A stretch of 64,000 nt of DNA from an uncultured Aquimarina sp. (GCA_947498775.1 CANMLL010000005.1:1-64000); one strand, 5' to 3'. Shown: positions 9,368-19,335, counted from the stretch's first letter. The notes: a model not told the origin generated them from the letters alone. Program-made: numbers and translations.

Positions 9368-9375
9368 TACTTTTG
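9368..9375 (+). promoter_or_regulatory. Putative -7 box for the oligopeptidase gene
   Basis: TACTTTTG matches TAnnTTTG exactly and lies 31 bases before the TTG start codon at 9407. No clear -33 TTG was found at the expected distance. Confidence 0.35.
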
Positions 9376-9406
9376 CAACTTCATATAAAAATAATTCGCC
9401 AACGCA

Positions 9407-11467
9407 TTGGAAACAAAAGTTCAATACCCAAAAGCAGAGAAAAAGACCACCAACCTTGAAAAGCATGGTAATGGTAGAGTGGATAATTATTTTTGGTTAA
9501 ATGATCGTGAAAACCCAGAGGTTATCGATTATCTCAATCAAGAAAACGATTACAACAACAAGATGACTGCACATACCAAGGATTTTCAATCTTATCTGTT
9601 CGAAGAAATGAAATCCAGAGTAAAGGAAGACGATGAGTCTGTGCCTTATAAACTTAATGGATATTGGTATATCACAAGGTATGAAAAAGGCAAAGATTAC
9701 CCTATATATTCAAGAAGAAAAGAAACTTTAGAAGCTCAAGAAGAAATACTCTTCGATTGTAATAAGGAAGCCGAAGGACATAGTTATTTTAAGATGGTTG
9801 GTATAAGTATCAGCCCGGATAACAAATTGATCGCTTTTGGTACCGATACAGTGAGTAGACGAAAATATAAGATACGAATTAAAAACCTGGAAACCGGGGA
9901 AATTTATCCTGAGACTATAGAGACGACGACTGGTGGAAGTACCTGGGCAGCCGATAGTAAAACGTTGTTTTATACCAAAAAGGATGAAGAAACCCTAAGG
10001 TCTGATAAGATTTATAGACATGTTTTAGGAACTTCGGTTTCAGAAGATGTTATGATCTATAATGAAAAAGATGATACATTTTATACGTTTGTATATAAAA
10101 CTAAATCAAAAAAGTACTTGGTTATTGGTTCGAGTAGCACACTTACTTCAGAATATAGAATCTTAAGAGCAGATGACCCTACCGGAGAATTTAAAGTTTT
10201 TCAACCAAGGATTCGTGGTTTAGAATATGGTATTGCACATTATAATGGTGACTTCTATATACTCACCAATGCCGATAAGGCCAAGAATTTTAAAGTAATG
10301 AAGGTTTCTGAAGAGCATACCTTAAAAGAGTATTGGGAAGAGGTAATTCCTCATCGTGCAGATGTTTTGATAGAGGATGTAGAGATTTTTAAAGATTATT
10401 TTGTGATTAGTGAACGCAAAAATGGCCTTAATGAAATTAATATCAAACGTTGGGATGGATCTATGGATTATTACCTTCCTTTTGATAATGAAACATATAC
10501 AGCCTATGTAAGTACTAATCCAGATTTTGACACCGGTATCCTTAGATATTCATATAATTCTCTCACTACACCCAATTCTGTTATCGATTTTGATATGGAA
10601 ACGAAAGAAAAAGATATTAAGAAGGAACAAGAGGTTTTGGGAGGAAAATTTGATAAGAACAACTATGTGTCAGAACGAGTATGGGCGACTGCGCAGGATG
10701 GAACTAAAATTCCAATATCTATGGTATATAGAAAAGGAATGGTAAAAGATGGTAGTAATCCATTATTACAATATGGATATGGCTCTTATGGCTCAACAGT
10801 AGATCCTTATTTTTCTTCAGTTCGCCTAAGCCTATTGGATAGAGGGTTTATTTATGCGATTGCTCATGTTAGAGGAGGAGAATATCTAGGTAGAAACTGG
10901 TATGAAGAAGGTAAACTCCTTAAAAAGAAAAATACATTTACAGATTTTATTGATTGTTCCAAATTTCTAATAGATCAAGAATATACCTCCAAAGATCATT
11001 TATATGCTATGGGAGGATCTGCAGGAGGTCTATTAATGGGAGCTATAGCAAATATGGCTCCAAAATTATATAATGGTATAGTGGCTGCGGTTCCATTTGT
11101 AGATGTAGTTACGACCATGTTAGATGATAGTATTCCATTAACTACTGGCGAGTATGATGAGTGGGGTAATCCAAACGAAAAAGAATATTATTCGTATATG
11201 AAATCGTATTCACCATATGATAATGTTATTGCTCAAGAATATCCAAATATGTTAGTAACCACAGGGTTGCATGACTCTCAAGTACAATATTGGGAACCTG
11301 CAAAATGGGTGGCAAAATTACGAGAATTAAAAACAGATACTAATCTATTATTGCTACATACAAATATGGAAACCGGACATGGAGGGGCTTCAGGTAGGTT
11401 TGAAGCACTTAAAGATGTAGCTGAAGAATATTCCTTCATATTGGATTTGGAAGGTATTAAAGACTAA
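9407..11467 (+). CDS. Oligopeptidase B-like S9A serine peptidase
   Basis: This 686-residue protein has an N-terminal seven-bladed propeller (about 75-405) and a C-terminal alpha/beta-hydrolase domain. The catalytic triad can be placed at S538 (MGGSAGGLL), D623 (GLHDSQV) and H658 (ETGHGGASG). The family cleaves short peptides after basic residues. There is no signal peptide, so it is probably cytoplasmic. The start must be the TTG at 9407: an in-frame stop lies 15 bases upstream and the next ATG would remove the conserved YFWLNDRENPEV region. TTG initiation could keep expression low. Some flavobacterial homologues carry a signal peptide, which is absent here. Confidence 0.88.
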   Translation: METKVQYPKAEKKTTNLEKHGNGRVDNYFWLNDRENPEVIDYLNQENDYNNKMTAHTKDFQSYLFEEMKSRVKEDDESVPYKLNGYWYITRYEKGKDYPIYSRRKETLEAQEEILFDCNKEAEGHSYFKMVGISISPDNKLIAFGTDTVSRRKYKIRIKNLETGEIYPETIETTTGGSTWAADSKTLFYTKKDEETLRSDKIYRHVLGTSVSEDVMIYNEKDDTFYTFVYKTKSKKYLVIGSSSTLTSEYRILRADDPTGEFKVFQPRIRGLEYGIAHYNGDFYILTNADKAKNFKVMKVSEEHTLKEYWEEVIPHRADVLIEDVEIFKDYFVISERKNGLNEINIKRWDGSMDYYLPFDNETYTAYVSTNPDFDTGILRYSYNSLTTPNSVIDFDMETKEKDIKKEQEVLGGKFDKNNYVSERVWATAQDGTKIPISMVYRKGMVKDGSNPLLQYGYGSYGSTVDPYFSSVRLSLLDRGFIYAIAHVRGGEYLGRNWYEEGKLLKKKNTFTDFIDCSKFLIDQEYTSKDHLYAMGGSAGGLLMGAIANMAPKLYNGIVAAVPFVDVVTTMLDDSIPLTTGEYDEWGNPNEKEYYSYMKSYSPYDNVIAQEYPNMLVTTGLHDSQVQYWEPAKWVAKLRELKTDTNLLLLHTNMETGHGGASGRFEALKDVAEEYSFILDLEGIKD

Positions 11468-11554
11468 TTAAAAAAATTAATGTAACTTCGTAGCGTTTTT
11501 ATAGGAATTTGTGATCCCCAATTTTACTTCACAAATTCTTAAAACAACAACCTT

Positions 11555-12595
11555 ATGAAAGAAAATATACAGGCTTATAATAATGTTCTGGAACTTATAG
11601 GGGAAACCCCACTTGTGAAGCTGAACAGGATTATGAAAGATTTCCCGGGAAATTACTATGCAAAAATAGAATCTTTTAATCCGGGACACTCCACCAAAGA
11701 TAGAATAGCACTATATATTATAGAACAGGCAGAAAAAAAAGGTATTCTTAAACCTGGAGACACTATAATAGAGACAACTAGCGGTAATACCGGTTTTAGT
11801 CTTGCTATGGTAAGTGTAATAAAAGGGTATGATTGCATTTTGGCTGTGAGCTCAAAATCTTCTAAAGATAAAATAGCCATGCTTAAAAACATGGGGGCCA
11901 AAGTTTATGTTTGTCCAGCTCATGTTAGTGCAGATGACCCCAGGTCATATTATCAGGTGGCAAAAAGATTACATGAAGAGATCAAAGGATCTGTATATAT
12001 AAATCAATATTTTAATGAGTTAAATATTGATGCTCATTATAACTCTACGGGCCCTGAGATTTGGGAGCAAACCAATGGTAATCTTACTCATTTTGTTGCA
12101 TGTTGTGGAACCGGAGGAACTATCTCTGGTACGGCAAGGTATATAAAAGAAAAAAATAAGGATGTTAGAGTTCTTGGTATTGATGCTTATGGATCAGTTC
12201 TTAAAAAATATCATGAAACAAAAGAGTTTGACCGTGAAGAGATTTATCCTTACAGAATAGAGGGACTGGGTAAAAATCTAATTCCCACCGCTACAGATTT
12301 TGAAGCAATTGATAAATTTGAAAAAGTAAACGATGAAGATAGTGCTCATACGGCTAGAGAATTAGCTAAGACTGAAGGACTGTTTTTAGGATATACCAGC
12401 GGGGCAGCGATACAAGGAATTAAACAATTAGCTGCTCAAGGAGAATTTGAGGAAAACAGTAATGTAATTGTTATTCTTCCGGATCACGGATCAAGATATA
12501 TGAGCAAAGTATTTAGTGATGACTGGATGATGGAGCAAGGCTTTTTTGATAGCAAGCATGAAATTGATGCTGCTAAAGTAGAATTTATTAAATAG
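11555..12595 (+). CDS. capA: PLP-dependent cysteine-synthase-like enzyme, probable cysteate synthase
   Basis: The 346-residue fold-type II PLP enzyme is related to cysteine synthase and cystathionine beta-synthase. K48 in NPGHSTKDR is the Schiff-base lysine, [12 protein letters not shown] is the substrate loop and [12 protein letters not shown] binds phosphate. No C-terminal CBS regulatory domain is present. The lysine motif is GHSTKDR rather than the usual GGSVKDR. The next gene is a serine-palmitoyltransferase-like enzyme. In the known capnine pathway of Bacteroidota a CBS-related enzyme (CapA) makes cysteate from O-phosphoserine and sulfite for exactly such a partner (CapB), so this role is inferred from context. 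Ordinary cysteine or cystathionine synthesis is the alternative. Confidence 0.62.
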   Translation: MKENIQAYNNVLELIGETPLVKLNRIMKDFPGNYYAKIESFNPGHSTKDRIALYIIEQAEKKGILKPGDTIIETTSGNTGFSLAMVSVIKGYDCILAVSSKSSKDKIAMLKNMGAKVYVCPAHVSADDPRSYYQVAKRLHEEIKGSVYINQYFNELNIDAHYNSTGPEIWEQTNGNLTHFVACCGTGGTISGTARYIKEKNKDVRVLGIDAYGSVLKKYHETKEFDREEIYPYRIEGLGKNLIPTATDFEAIDKFEKVNDEDSAHTARELAKTEGLFLGYTSGAAIQGIKQLAAQGEFEENSNVIVILPDHGSRYMSKVFSDDWMMEQGFFDSKHEIDAAKVEFIK

Positions 12596-12619
12596 ATACA
12601 AACATAAGTATTTTTTACG

Positions 12620-12647
12620 GCATCCTAATTATTAGGATGCTTTTTTA
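12620..12647 (+). terminator. Rho-independent terminator
   Basis: GCATCCTAAT-T-ATTAGGATGC is a near-perfect palindrome followed by six Ts, 24 bases after the preceding stop codon. It separates the cysteate-synthase-like gene from the next one. Confidence 0.9.
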
Positions 12648-12861
12648 TGCTATTTTGTCAAGGTGTAGAGAAATCATTATAGTGTAGATGTCAATTATAT
12701 TTAATAAATTACAGGAAATCAATAAAATACTTATGGTTTGAAAGTTGAATAAAAGGTTATTTTGTTAAAAAAGCGCTTTATAAAAGTGAATTTGAATATA
12801 ATTATGCCATCAAATCAATTTTCCGTATTTTCGCACACTTAAAAGAAACAATTTTTGATAA

Positions 12862-14121
12862 ATGAGAGATTTATTTGATAAAATTTATAAAGACAAAGGA
12901 CCATTAGGAAAGTGGGCAGATCAAGCAGAAGGATATTTTGTTTTTCCTAAATTAGAAGGTCCTATATCAAATAGAATGAGGTTTCAAGGGAGAGAAGTCA
13001 TTACCTGGAGTATCAACGACTATTTGGGCTTAGCAAATAAAAAAGAAGTTCGTGAAGTAGATGCAGCTGCAGCCGCTGCGTATGGTTCTGCTTATCCTAT
13101 GGGAGCCAGAATGATGAGCGGGCATACAGATTTACATGAACAATTGCAAAATGAGCTTGCCGAATTCGTTGATAAGGAAGCTTCCTATTTATTGAATTTT
13201 GGATATCAGGGAATGGTATCTACAATTGATGCTTTGGTCGGTAAAGATGATATCATAGTATATGATGTCGATGCTCATGCGTGTATTATTGATGGTGTAA
13301 GATTACATCAAGGAAAAAGGTATACATATCGACATAATGATATAGAAAGTATTGATAAAAATTTAATGCGGGCCACAAAAATGGCCGAGAAAACCGGAGG
13401 AGGAATCTTATTGATTTCTGAGGGTGTATTCGGAATGCGTGGAGAACAAGGTAGGCTGAAAGAAATTGTAGCATTAAAAGAAAAATATAATTTTAGATTG
13501 TTTGTTGATGATGCCCATGGATTTGGTACTTTGGGAGCAACAGGAGCCGGAACAGGAGAGGAACAGGGAATTCAGGACCAAATTGATGTGTATTTTGCAA
13601 CATTTGCAAAGTCTATGGCAAGCACTGGCGCTTTTATTGCAGCAGATCAAGAAATTATTGATTACCTAAAATATAATTTGCGTTCGCAAATGTTTGCAAA
13701 ATCTCTTCAGATGCAGCTTGTTGTTGGTGCATTGAAGCGTTTGGATATGCTTAGAACAATGCCAGAGTTAAAAGCCAAACTTTGGGAAAACGTAAACGCC
13801 CTACAAAATGGCTTAAGAAAAAGAGGTTTTGATTTGGGAACAACACAAAGTTGCGTTACTCCTGTATATTTAAAAGGTAGTATTCCTGAAGCAATGGCAT
13901 TGGTAAAAGACCTTAGAGAAAACCATGGTATTTTCTGCTCTATTGTGGTCTATCCTGTAATACCTAAAGGATTAATACTACTTAGATTGATTCCTACGGC
14001 ATCTCATACTTTAGAAGATATAGAAGAAACGTTAGTAGCTTTTTCTGCAATACGCGAACGACTAACAAACGGAACCTACAAACGCATGTCTGCTGCAGTA
14101 GCTGCTGCTATGGGAGAATAG
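12862..14121 (+). CDS. capB: Alpha-oxoamine synthase, probable cysteate fatty-acyltransferase
   Basis: This 419-residue PLP enzyme belongs to the AONS/KBL/serine palmitoyltransferase family. Key segments are SINDYLGLAN, the HTDLHEQLQ loop, VDDAHGFGTLG and the PLP lysine K250 (FAKSMAS). The family joins an amino acid to an acyl thioester with loss of CO2. In Bacteroidota this subfamily includes serine palmitoyltransferase (sphingolipids) and cysteate acyltransferase (CapB/SulA, sulfonolipids). The closeness to a cysteate-synthase-like gene favours the sulfonolipid role, but serine use cannot be excluded from sequence alone. The gene is preceded by a terminator and a TATTTTCG element (about 12827) that resembles a -7 box, so it probably has its own promoter. 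Confidence 0.7.
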   Translation: MRDLFDKIYKDKGPLGKWADQAEGYFVFPKLEGPISNRMRFQGREVITWSINDYLGLANKKEVREVDAAAAAAYGSAYPMGARMMSGHTDLHEQLQNELAEFVDKEASYLLNFGYQGMVSTIDALVGKDDIIVYDVDAHACIIDGVRLHQGKRYTYRHNDIESIDKNLMRATKMAEKTGGGILLISEGVFGMRGEQGRLKEIVALKEKYNFRLFVDDAHGFGTLGATGAGTGEEQGIQDQIDVYFATFAKSMASTGAFIAADQEIIDYLKYNLRSQMFAKSLQMQLVVGALKRLDMLRTMPELKAKLWENVNALQNGLRKRGFDLGTTQSCVTPVYLKGSIPEAMALVKDLRENHGIFCSIVVYPVIPKGLILLRLIPTASHTLEDIEETLVAFSAIRERLTNGTYKRMSAAVAAAMGE

Positions 14122-14229
14122 TTGTAGGTGCTAACTACTAATCTATTAGTATTTTTATTGAAAACCCTTGTTTAATAGGGCTTAAAAAGCTTGTTAAAAA
14201 TATTATAAAGTCTATTATAGAGTAATTAC

Positions 14230-14943
14230 CTAAAAGGATACACCTAACGAAAGGAGAAAAACAAAAGGATTAAGATCTACTTCTATTTCTCTTTCGATGG
14301 TTCCAAATGGGATTCCCAAAACTCGAGTATCTGTTGTCGTGGTAGCGGTTGTAGATACAGCAACATATCCAAACATTGCAGAAGCATAATATCGATCATG
14401 AATTCTATAATTAAGGCCTGCAAACCCTCCAATATTGGTTGAGGAGGAAAGGTCGATCTCTGTTTCTCCAAATAAGGTTTCCTCTAATTCTGGACTAGAT
14501 TCGGCATTAAAGAAGATCGTATGATTTAGGGCTATACCAAGATAAGGGCGAAGGTCCTTCTCAATTGTAGAGACATAATAATTGAAAATTAAAGTAGGAG
14601 GAAGCACTTTTACCGTACCCACGGATGCAACAAAAGAAGCTTCAGCAGCTCCTTTAATTTTTAGGGTAAGCGGAAGTCCTAATAGGACTTCGACACCAAA
14701 ATGTGCTCCAAAAAATCGAGTGTATGAAGCTACAAATCCTGTGGGGTTGTTAACATCAATTCGATAACCGGTTGGTGTTATGGGGCCCGCAAGATCGGTG
14801 GTTGAAGTATTGTTGATTAATTTTCCTCCTCCGAGTTTAAATAGATTTTTGTGAACTTTACTTCCAGAGGATTCTTGACCAAGAGCCAAACCGATCGTCA
14901 TAAGGAAACCAGGGAAGATTACCTTTCGAAGGAATAGATTCAT
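14230..14943 (-). CDS. OmpW-family outer-membrane protein
   Basis: The 237-residue protein has a signal peptide (about 1-22) and a small beta-barrel predicted to have eight strands. RYFFGAHFGVEVLLGLP-like and PPTLIFNYYV segments, with a C-terminal FLLSLGVSF ending on Phe, are typical of OmpW. OmpW proteins form narrow hydrophobic channels, and their substrates are mostly unknown. The gene stands alone and is convergent with the acyltransferase gene. Confidence 0.85.
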   Translation of the reverse strand: MNLFLRKVIFPGFLMTIGLALGQESSGSKVHKNLFKLGGGKLINNTSTTDLAGPITPTGYRIDVNNPTGFVASYTRFFGAHFGVEVLLGLPLTLKIKGAAEASFVASVGTVKVLPPTLIFNYYVSTIEKDLRPYLGIALNHTIFFNAESSPELEETLFGETEIDLSSSTNIGGFAGLNYRIHDRYYASAMFGYVAVSTTATTTTDTRVLGIPFGTIEREIEVDLNPFVFLLSLGVSF

Positions 14944-14970
14944 TTATACGTTGAGTTTGTTTGTAGAATC

Positions 14971-15001
14971 TAAACTTAGCGCATTTATTTTGTATTTGCA
15001 A
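14971..15001 (-). promoter_or_regulatory. Possible promoter of the OmpW gene
   Basis: On the minus strand TTG (15001-14999) is followed after 20 bases by TAAGTTTA (14978-14971), seven of eight positions of TAnnTTTG. It lies 28 bases before the OmpW start codon. Confidence 0.4.
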
Positions 15002-15021
15002 TAAAAATCGAACTAAATTTG

Positions 15022-15966
15022 TTAAATAGTTCGAAATGGCAAATTGTCCAAATCCACATTTCCACCAGAAAATATGATACCGACTTTTTTACCTTTAAAA
15101 CGATTTTTTTCTTTGAGTAATGCTGCAAAAGGAACAGCACAAGAGGGTTCGATAATGATTTTCATTCGTTCCCAGATTAACCTCATTGCTGCGATGATTT
15201 CATCTTCTTCAACCCGAATAATTTCTGAAACATGCTTTTGTATAATTGGGAAATTGACATCACCTAATTGAGTTTTAAGACCATCTGCTATAGTATTGGT
15301 TGTGGTATTGGTTTCAATCTTGCCGCTTTGCAGAGAACGGTACGCATCGTCGACTGCAAAAGGCTCTCCACCAATGACCTTACAATCGTTTCCAAAATGA
15401 TGAGCCGCCAGGGCTGAACCGGCAATCAATCCACCACCGCCAACGGGAGTGAAGATATACTCCAGATCTGGATGATCTTCCAGGAGTTCAATAGCTGCAG
15501 TTCCTTGACCAAGTATAACATCCATGTCATTAGAGGGATGCAAAAAAGTTGCTCCTTTTTCCTTTTGAATTAGAGCAGCTGCTTGTTCTCGTGCTTCAAG
15601 AGTAGGGGGGCACTCAATAATCTCGCCATCATAACCTTTTACCGCATCTTTCTTGACTTGTGGAGCTGTAGAAGGCATTACGATATACGCTTTGACTCCT
15701 AAATTTTTTGCAGCAAGAGATAGTGCCTGGGCAAAATTTCCTGAGGAATGGGTAACAACTCCTTTTGATTGTTGTTCTTTGGGTAGTTGTAAAATAGCAC
15801 TAGCAGCTCCTCTCATTTTAAATGCTCCCATTCGTTGAAAGTTTTCACATTTAAAAAATAGGCGAACCCCAGAAATCTCATTAAGTAAGGTTGAAGTCAG
15901 TACGGGTGTTCTATGGATATAATTTTTAATTCGGTTGTGACAATCTTCTAAAGCTCGTTTGTTCAT
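15022..15966 (-). CDS. Threonine/serine dehydratase or serine racemase
   Basis: This 314-residue fold-type II PLP enzyme has K50 (MGAFKMRGA) as Schiff-base lysine, SSGNFAQA (74-81) and the phosphate-binding glycine loop PVGGGGLIAG. It ends after the catalytic domain with no ACT-type regulatory domain, so it is a short catabolic dehydratase or serine racemase, not biosynthetic IlvA. The residue after the asparagine of SSGN is Phe, where His is usual in serine racemases and dehydratases. Hydroxyaspartate ammonia-lyase is a further possibility. It is a single gene between OmpW and the aspartoacylase-like gene. Confidence 0.8.
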   Translation of the reverse strand: MNKRALEDCHNRIKNYIHRTPVLTSTLLNEISGVRLFFKCENFQRMGAFKMRGAASAILQLPKEQQSKGVVTHSSGNFAQALSLAAKNLGVKAYIVMPSTAPQVKKDAVKGYDGEIIECPPTLEAREQAAALIQKEKGATFLHPSNDMDVILGQGTAAIELLEDHPDLEYIFTPVGGGGLIAGSALAAHHFGNDCKVIGGEPFAVDDAYRSLQSGKIETNTTTNTIADGLKTQLGDVNFPIIQKHVSEIIRVEEDEIIAAMRLIWERMKIIIEPSCAVPFAALLKEKNRFKGKKVGIIFSGGNVDLDNLPFRTI

Positions 15967-16017
15967 TATCCAAAATGATATTTATAAATTTCACTCTAAA
16001 AGTAAGGTTTTATAAAT

Positions 16018-17277
16018 TCAATAAAAAAATGAAGGTATCTTAAGGCATGTGAGATGGATTATTGTGGTTTTTCTTTTTTTAGTCCATGGAGCGTATCGAT
16101 ACGCTCTTGTTTTCGATGCGATTTCCCTATTTCTAACTCGAAGATGGGTGCTATCAATTTGTTTACTACGATACCCTAATAGATGAAAGAATTGTTTGGT
16201 GAAAAAAGGAGCAATCTTCCGGTTTACGTTTAGGGAGTTTTTTTGACTAGAACTCCATTTTATTCCGGGTAAAAGAGGTAAGATATGATCAAAACGTATT
16301 TTTCGTAGGACAGCAGATAAATTAAGAAAGAACTTTGGGGTTCTTTTTATTGCAAAAAATCCATCATCTCCCAAGTTTTGATATAGAGGCATAAAAATCT
16401 TTCCGTCTCTATCTGATATAATTATTTTACCATTACTTCTAGCTAATTCTTGTCCTTTATTTATTTTCTGAAAATTAATAAACCCTGGTTTCATCTTAAA
16501 TGTATCACCATTATTGATTTCATGACGCCAGTAGATCTCATAAATATGTTTATATTCTAATGAGTTGTCAAAAAGTATCTGATAATGATGATTATAATCA
16601 ACCAATGCTCTTTTTACGCTTCCGGCAAAAACGAGGGTAAGATATATGAAGGCAATGTGATTTTTGATTGAGGCAGGATCGTCATGTTGGCCTGCTTCAA
16701 AACCAAAAGCTACGTATCCTAATTCGTTAATATAACTAAGCAAAGGGCCTTCTAGATATTCTTCAATACCCAAAATCATTGGTAAGGGATATTGTTTCGT
16801 GAACTTTCTATTCAATAAACTGTCATTTACTGTCAAAAAAGGAACAGTTTTACTAGAAGTAGTATGCAGATCCATAAAATAAAATGGACCACTTTCGGTT
16901 TGCAATATATCATGTATAATCCTACAGAGATCAATTTGCTGCGAAATATCTTCGTTTGTAATTTCTTGTTTTCCGGTTAAGATGTTATTTATACTTTCCT
17001 GGCTCCAAAGTCTGTTGAGATCTTGTTTGTCATAACGCTTGTTATGTTCTAGTGCCCAAAGATTTCCACTTATGGCATATACATTTCCTAGAATGGGTAT
17101 TTCCTTTTCCTGAAGTTCATCAAGAACTTTTTGCAGAGCAAATACTCCAGAAGGTTCGTTACCATGTATTCCTCCAATAAAAATAAGTGTGGGACCGGGT
17201 TGAGAACTTTTGAGGTGTTTGATAATTCGTTTTACCTCTAAGGATTGCTTCAATGCTTTGCTATAAATTTTTGCCAT
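16018..17277 (-). CDS. Succinylglutamate desuccinylase/aspartoacylase-like zinc hydrolase
   Basis: I start at the ATG at 17277; the longer frame would begin with TTG. The 419-residue protein shows the M14-like zinc site with H38 and E41 in GGIHGNEPSG, the DLNRLW segment and MDLHTTSSKTVPFL. Members remove acyl groups from amino acids (AstE, aspartoacylase). The C-terminal 170 residues extend beyond the core, with a basic, Lys/Arg-rich end. The start overlaps the upstream GCS2-CBS gene by 17 bases, which implies translational coupling and a shared pathway: one gene could form an amide bond and the other hydrolyse one. The substrate is unknown. Confidence 0.8.
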   Translation of the reverse strand: MAKIYSKALKQSLEVKRIIKHLKSSQPGPTLIFIGGIHGNEPSGVFALQKVLDELQEKEIPILGNVYAISGNLWALEHNKRYDKQDLNRLWSQESINNILTGKQEITNEDISQQIDLCRIIHDILQTESGPFYFMDLHTTSSKTVPFLTVNDSLLNRKFTKQYPLPMILGIEEYLEGPLLSYINELGYVAFGFEAGQHDDPASIKNHIAFIYLTLVFAGSVKRALVDYNHHYQILFDNSLEYKHIYEIYWRHEINNGDTFKMKPGFINFQKINKGQELARSNGKIIISDRDGKIFMPLYQNLGDDGFFAIKRTPKFFLNLSAVLRKIRFDHILPLLPGIKWSSSQKNSLNVNRKIAPFFTKQFFHLLGYRSKQIDSTHLRVRNREIASKTRAYRYAPWTKKRKTTIIHLTCLKIPSFFY

Positions 17278-19138
17278 TGTCAAATGCAATTACGTCTTTA
17301 ATTGTAATGATTCCCACTAGATCTTCTTTTTGTAAAACAGGAAGACAGCCTATTTCATTTTTTTTCATTATTTCTATAGCTTCTTTAATAGGCGTTTTGG
17401 GAGACACAGTGATGACCTCTTTTACCATAATGTCTGAAACTATTAAGTCATTCTCATTTTCCTGTAGGTTTTGATTCTTTTTCACATGAGTCCAGGTCAA
17501 TAATCCACATAGTGTTCCAGGCTTACTTTCTACCGGAACATGATGGATGTTTTTCCATTTCATGATACTAGTTGCAAGATTTGCCAGGTCATATTCGTCA
17601 ACAGTAAACAAATGAGTAGACATGATATGGCCTACCATAACTGTATCTTCAAGTATGTTTGGCAAATTTTCTAACATGGGCCATTCGTGTAATGGAGAAC
17701 CGTTTTGTTGATTTTCATAAATGGTTTTGGTAAGTGCTCTCAGGGCGTTATCTTTTTTCATGCTTTTTCGTAGAAAGCGATAGTTTTTAATATTCCATAC
17801 TGAGGGAGTAATACCCATAGCTCTGTTTTCGATGATTTTCAACAATCGTTCTCTATCCTTTTTATCAATGTTGGCTTTTTCTAGTCCAGAATAGGCTATA
17901 GGTAAGAGTTCTTTGACTATTAAGTCCTGAACAGAAATAGACCTTCCCATCCATTGCAGTATGGCTTCTTTTCCCATGCGTGCAGCTTTTATAAAATTAG
18001 CTTTTGCATCTCTAAAATCCATACATAGTGGCATATCATCAAATCTGGCAGGACGGCCGATCATAACTCCTGCCCAAAAAGCAAAATTAGCAACTTCGTC
18101 GATTATAGTTGGTCCCGCCGGGATGTAACGATTTTCTATTCTCACATGAGGTTTACCTCCACCAACGCCATAACATGGCCGGTTCCAACGGTATACCGTG
18201 CCGTTATGTAAATTAAGAGCGTGCAGTTTAGGGATATTTCCCTTTTTAAGTTCTGAAAGAGAGTTAGCCGTAATATCACGAGATATAACCACTTTGTGTT
18301 CTGCAACGTCATTTTTAAAAATCTCTGCCACAGATCCGTAGGCCCAATGATTGCTAAAACTTACTCTTGCTCTTCGGTCCTTAAGCGCATGTGATGCACT
18401 TCGTATATCCAGGCTTTGTCTAAATAAGGCTATACGGGTTTCACTCCATAACTCTCTTCCAAATAACAGAGGAGAGTTGGTACATATTCCTAATATAGGT
18501 CCTGATATGGCTTGTGCCCAATTATAACTTGATATAAAATCTTGAGGAGGTATTTGTAAATGCATCTGAAAACTAGTATTACAAGCTTCAAAAAGTACGG
18601 ATTCATGATGTATACTTAATTCATCTACTCCGCGTATGTGAAGTTCGAAGTCTGTACCCCTTTGTGACTTTAGAACAGCATTAAGAGCTGAATACCTGGG
18701 GTTTGGCGTCATATATTCTAGTTCGAGATGACGTTTTCTTATTGTTGGTAGAATACCTGTTAACAGAGTTTTAGTTTCGCTATCCCTACCAGCATTTTTT
18801 GCCTTATTTAGTAATCGATTTATGTCACTTTCAACTTTCGAAAAGCAATTTCCTTTTAATTCTAATGGGTCTAGATTAATCTCTAGATTATATTTTGCCA
18901 ATTCTGTAGTAAAGTGGGGGTCATCAACAGCTTTTAATATCTCTAAAGCATTATTGGCTGGTCTCCAGTTTCGATCAACCAGGCAAAATTCCTGTTCGGC
19001 TCCAATACGAATGATATCATCTTCTATCAGATTTTGTTCTAGCATAATTTCTAATGCTTTAATATCATCTAGCAAATGTTTTATGAATTCAGCCCTATTC
19101 CGTTGATCAATACTGCTATGTACATTGTGTTCTCCCAT
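17261..19138 (-). CDS. Glutamate-cysteine-ligase-2-like protein fused to a CBS pair
   Basis: The 625-residue protein has a GCS2-type ATP-dependent carboxylate-amine ligase domain (about 35-470). Its features are IGAEQEFCLVD, NLEINLDPLEL, HHESVLFEACNTSFQMHLQ and the GGGKPHVRIENRYIPAGPT stretch. A C-terminal pair of CBS domains follows (about 500-625, with VGHIMSTHLFTVDE and DIMVKEVITVSPKTPIKEAI). CBS pairs usually sense adenine nucleotides, so the ligase may respond to energy state. The amine and acid substrates are unknown. True glutamate-cysteine ligase for glutathione is possible but not supported by any neighbouring glutathione gene. It is translationally coupled to the aspartoacylase-like gene downstream. 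Confidence 0.82.
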   Translation of the reverse strand: MGEHNVHSSIDQRNRAEFIKHLLDDIKALEIMLEQNLIEDDIIRIGAEQEFCLVDRNWRPANNALEILKAVDDPHFTTELAKYNLEINLDPLELKGNCFSKVESDINRLLNKAKNAGRDSETKTLLTGILPTIRKRHLELEYMTPNPRYSALNAVLKSQRGTDFELHIRGVDELSIHHESVLFEACNTSFQMHLQIPPQDFISSYNWAQAISGPILGICTNSPLLFGRELWSETRIALFRQSLDIRSASHALKDRRARVSFSNHWAYGSVAEIFKNDVAEHKVVISRDITANSLSELKKGNIPKLHALNLHNGTVYRWNRPCYGVGGGKPHVRIENRYIPAGPTIIDEVANFAFWAGVMIGRPARFDDMPLCMDFRDAKANFIKAARMGKEAILQWMGRSISVQDLIVKELLPIAYSGLEKANIDKKDRERLLKIIENRAMGITPSVWNIKNYRFLRKSMKKDNALRALTKTIYENQQNGSPLHEWPMLENLPNILEDTVMVGHIMSTHLFTVDEYDLANLATSIMKWKNIHHVPVESKPGTLCGLLTWTHVKKNQNLQENENDLIVSDIMVKEVITVSPKTPIKEAIEIMKKNEIGCLPVLQKEDLVGIITIKDVIAFDNGKNL

Positions 19139-19335
19139 ACTTATGATTATGATGGTGCAGGAAGTTCTTTTAGCCTAGATAATGATAATTTTGTCGAAAA
19201 AGATCATATTTTACTCCATTCATTGCACCATAACCCTAAAACTATGTATTCACAACTTTAAAAAATATGCTATTTGTCATAGTTATTCTTTTTTTTATGA
19301 TTATTTAGAGATGTGTAGATAGCAAAAGATGAATT

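Noticed and set aside
9407..14121. Biosynthetic gene cluster (NRPS/PKS/RiPP)
   Set aside because: There are no modular synthetases, precursor-peptide maturases or dedicated exporters; the genes have separate promoters and terminators.
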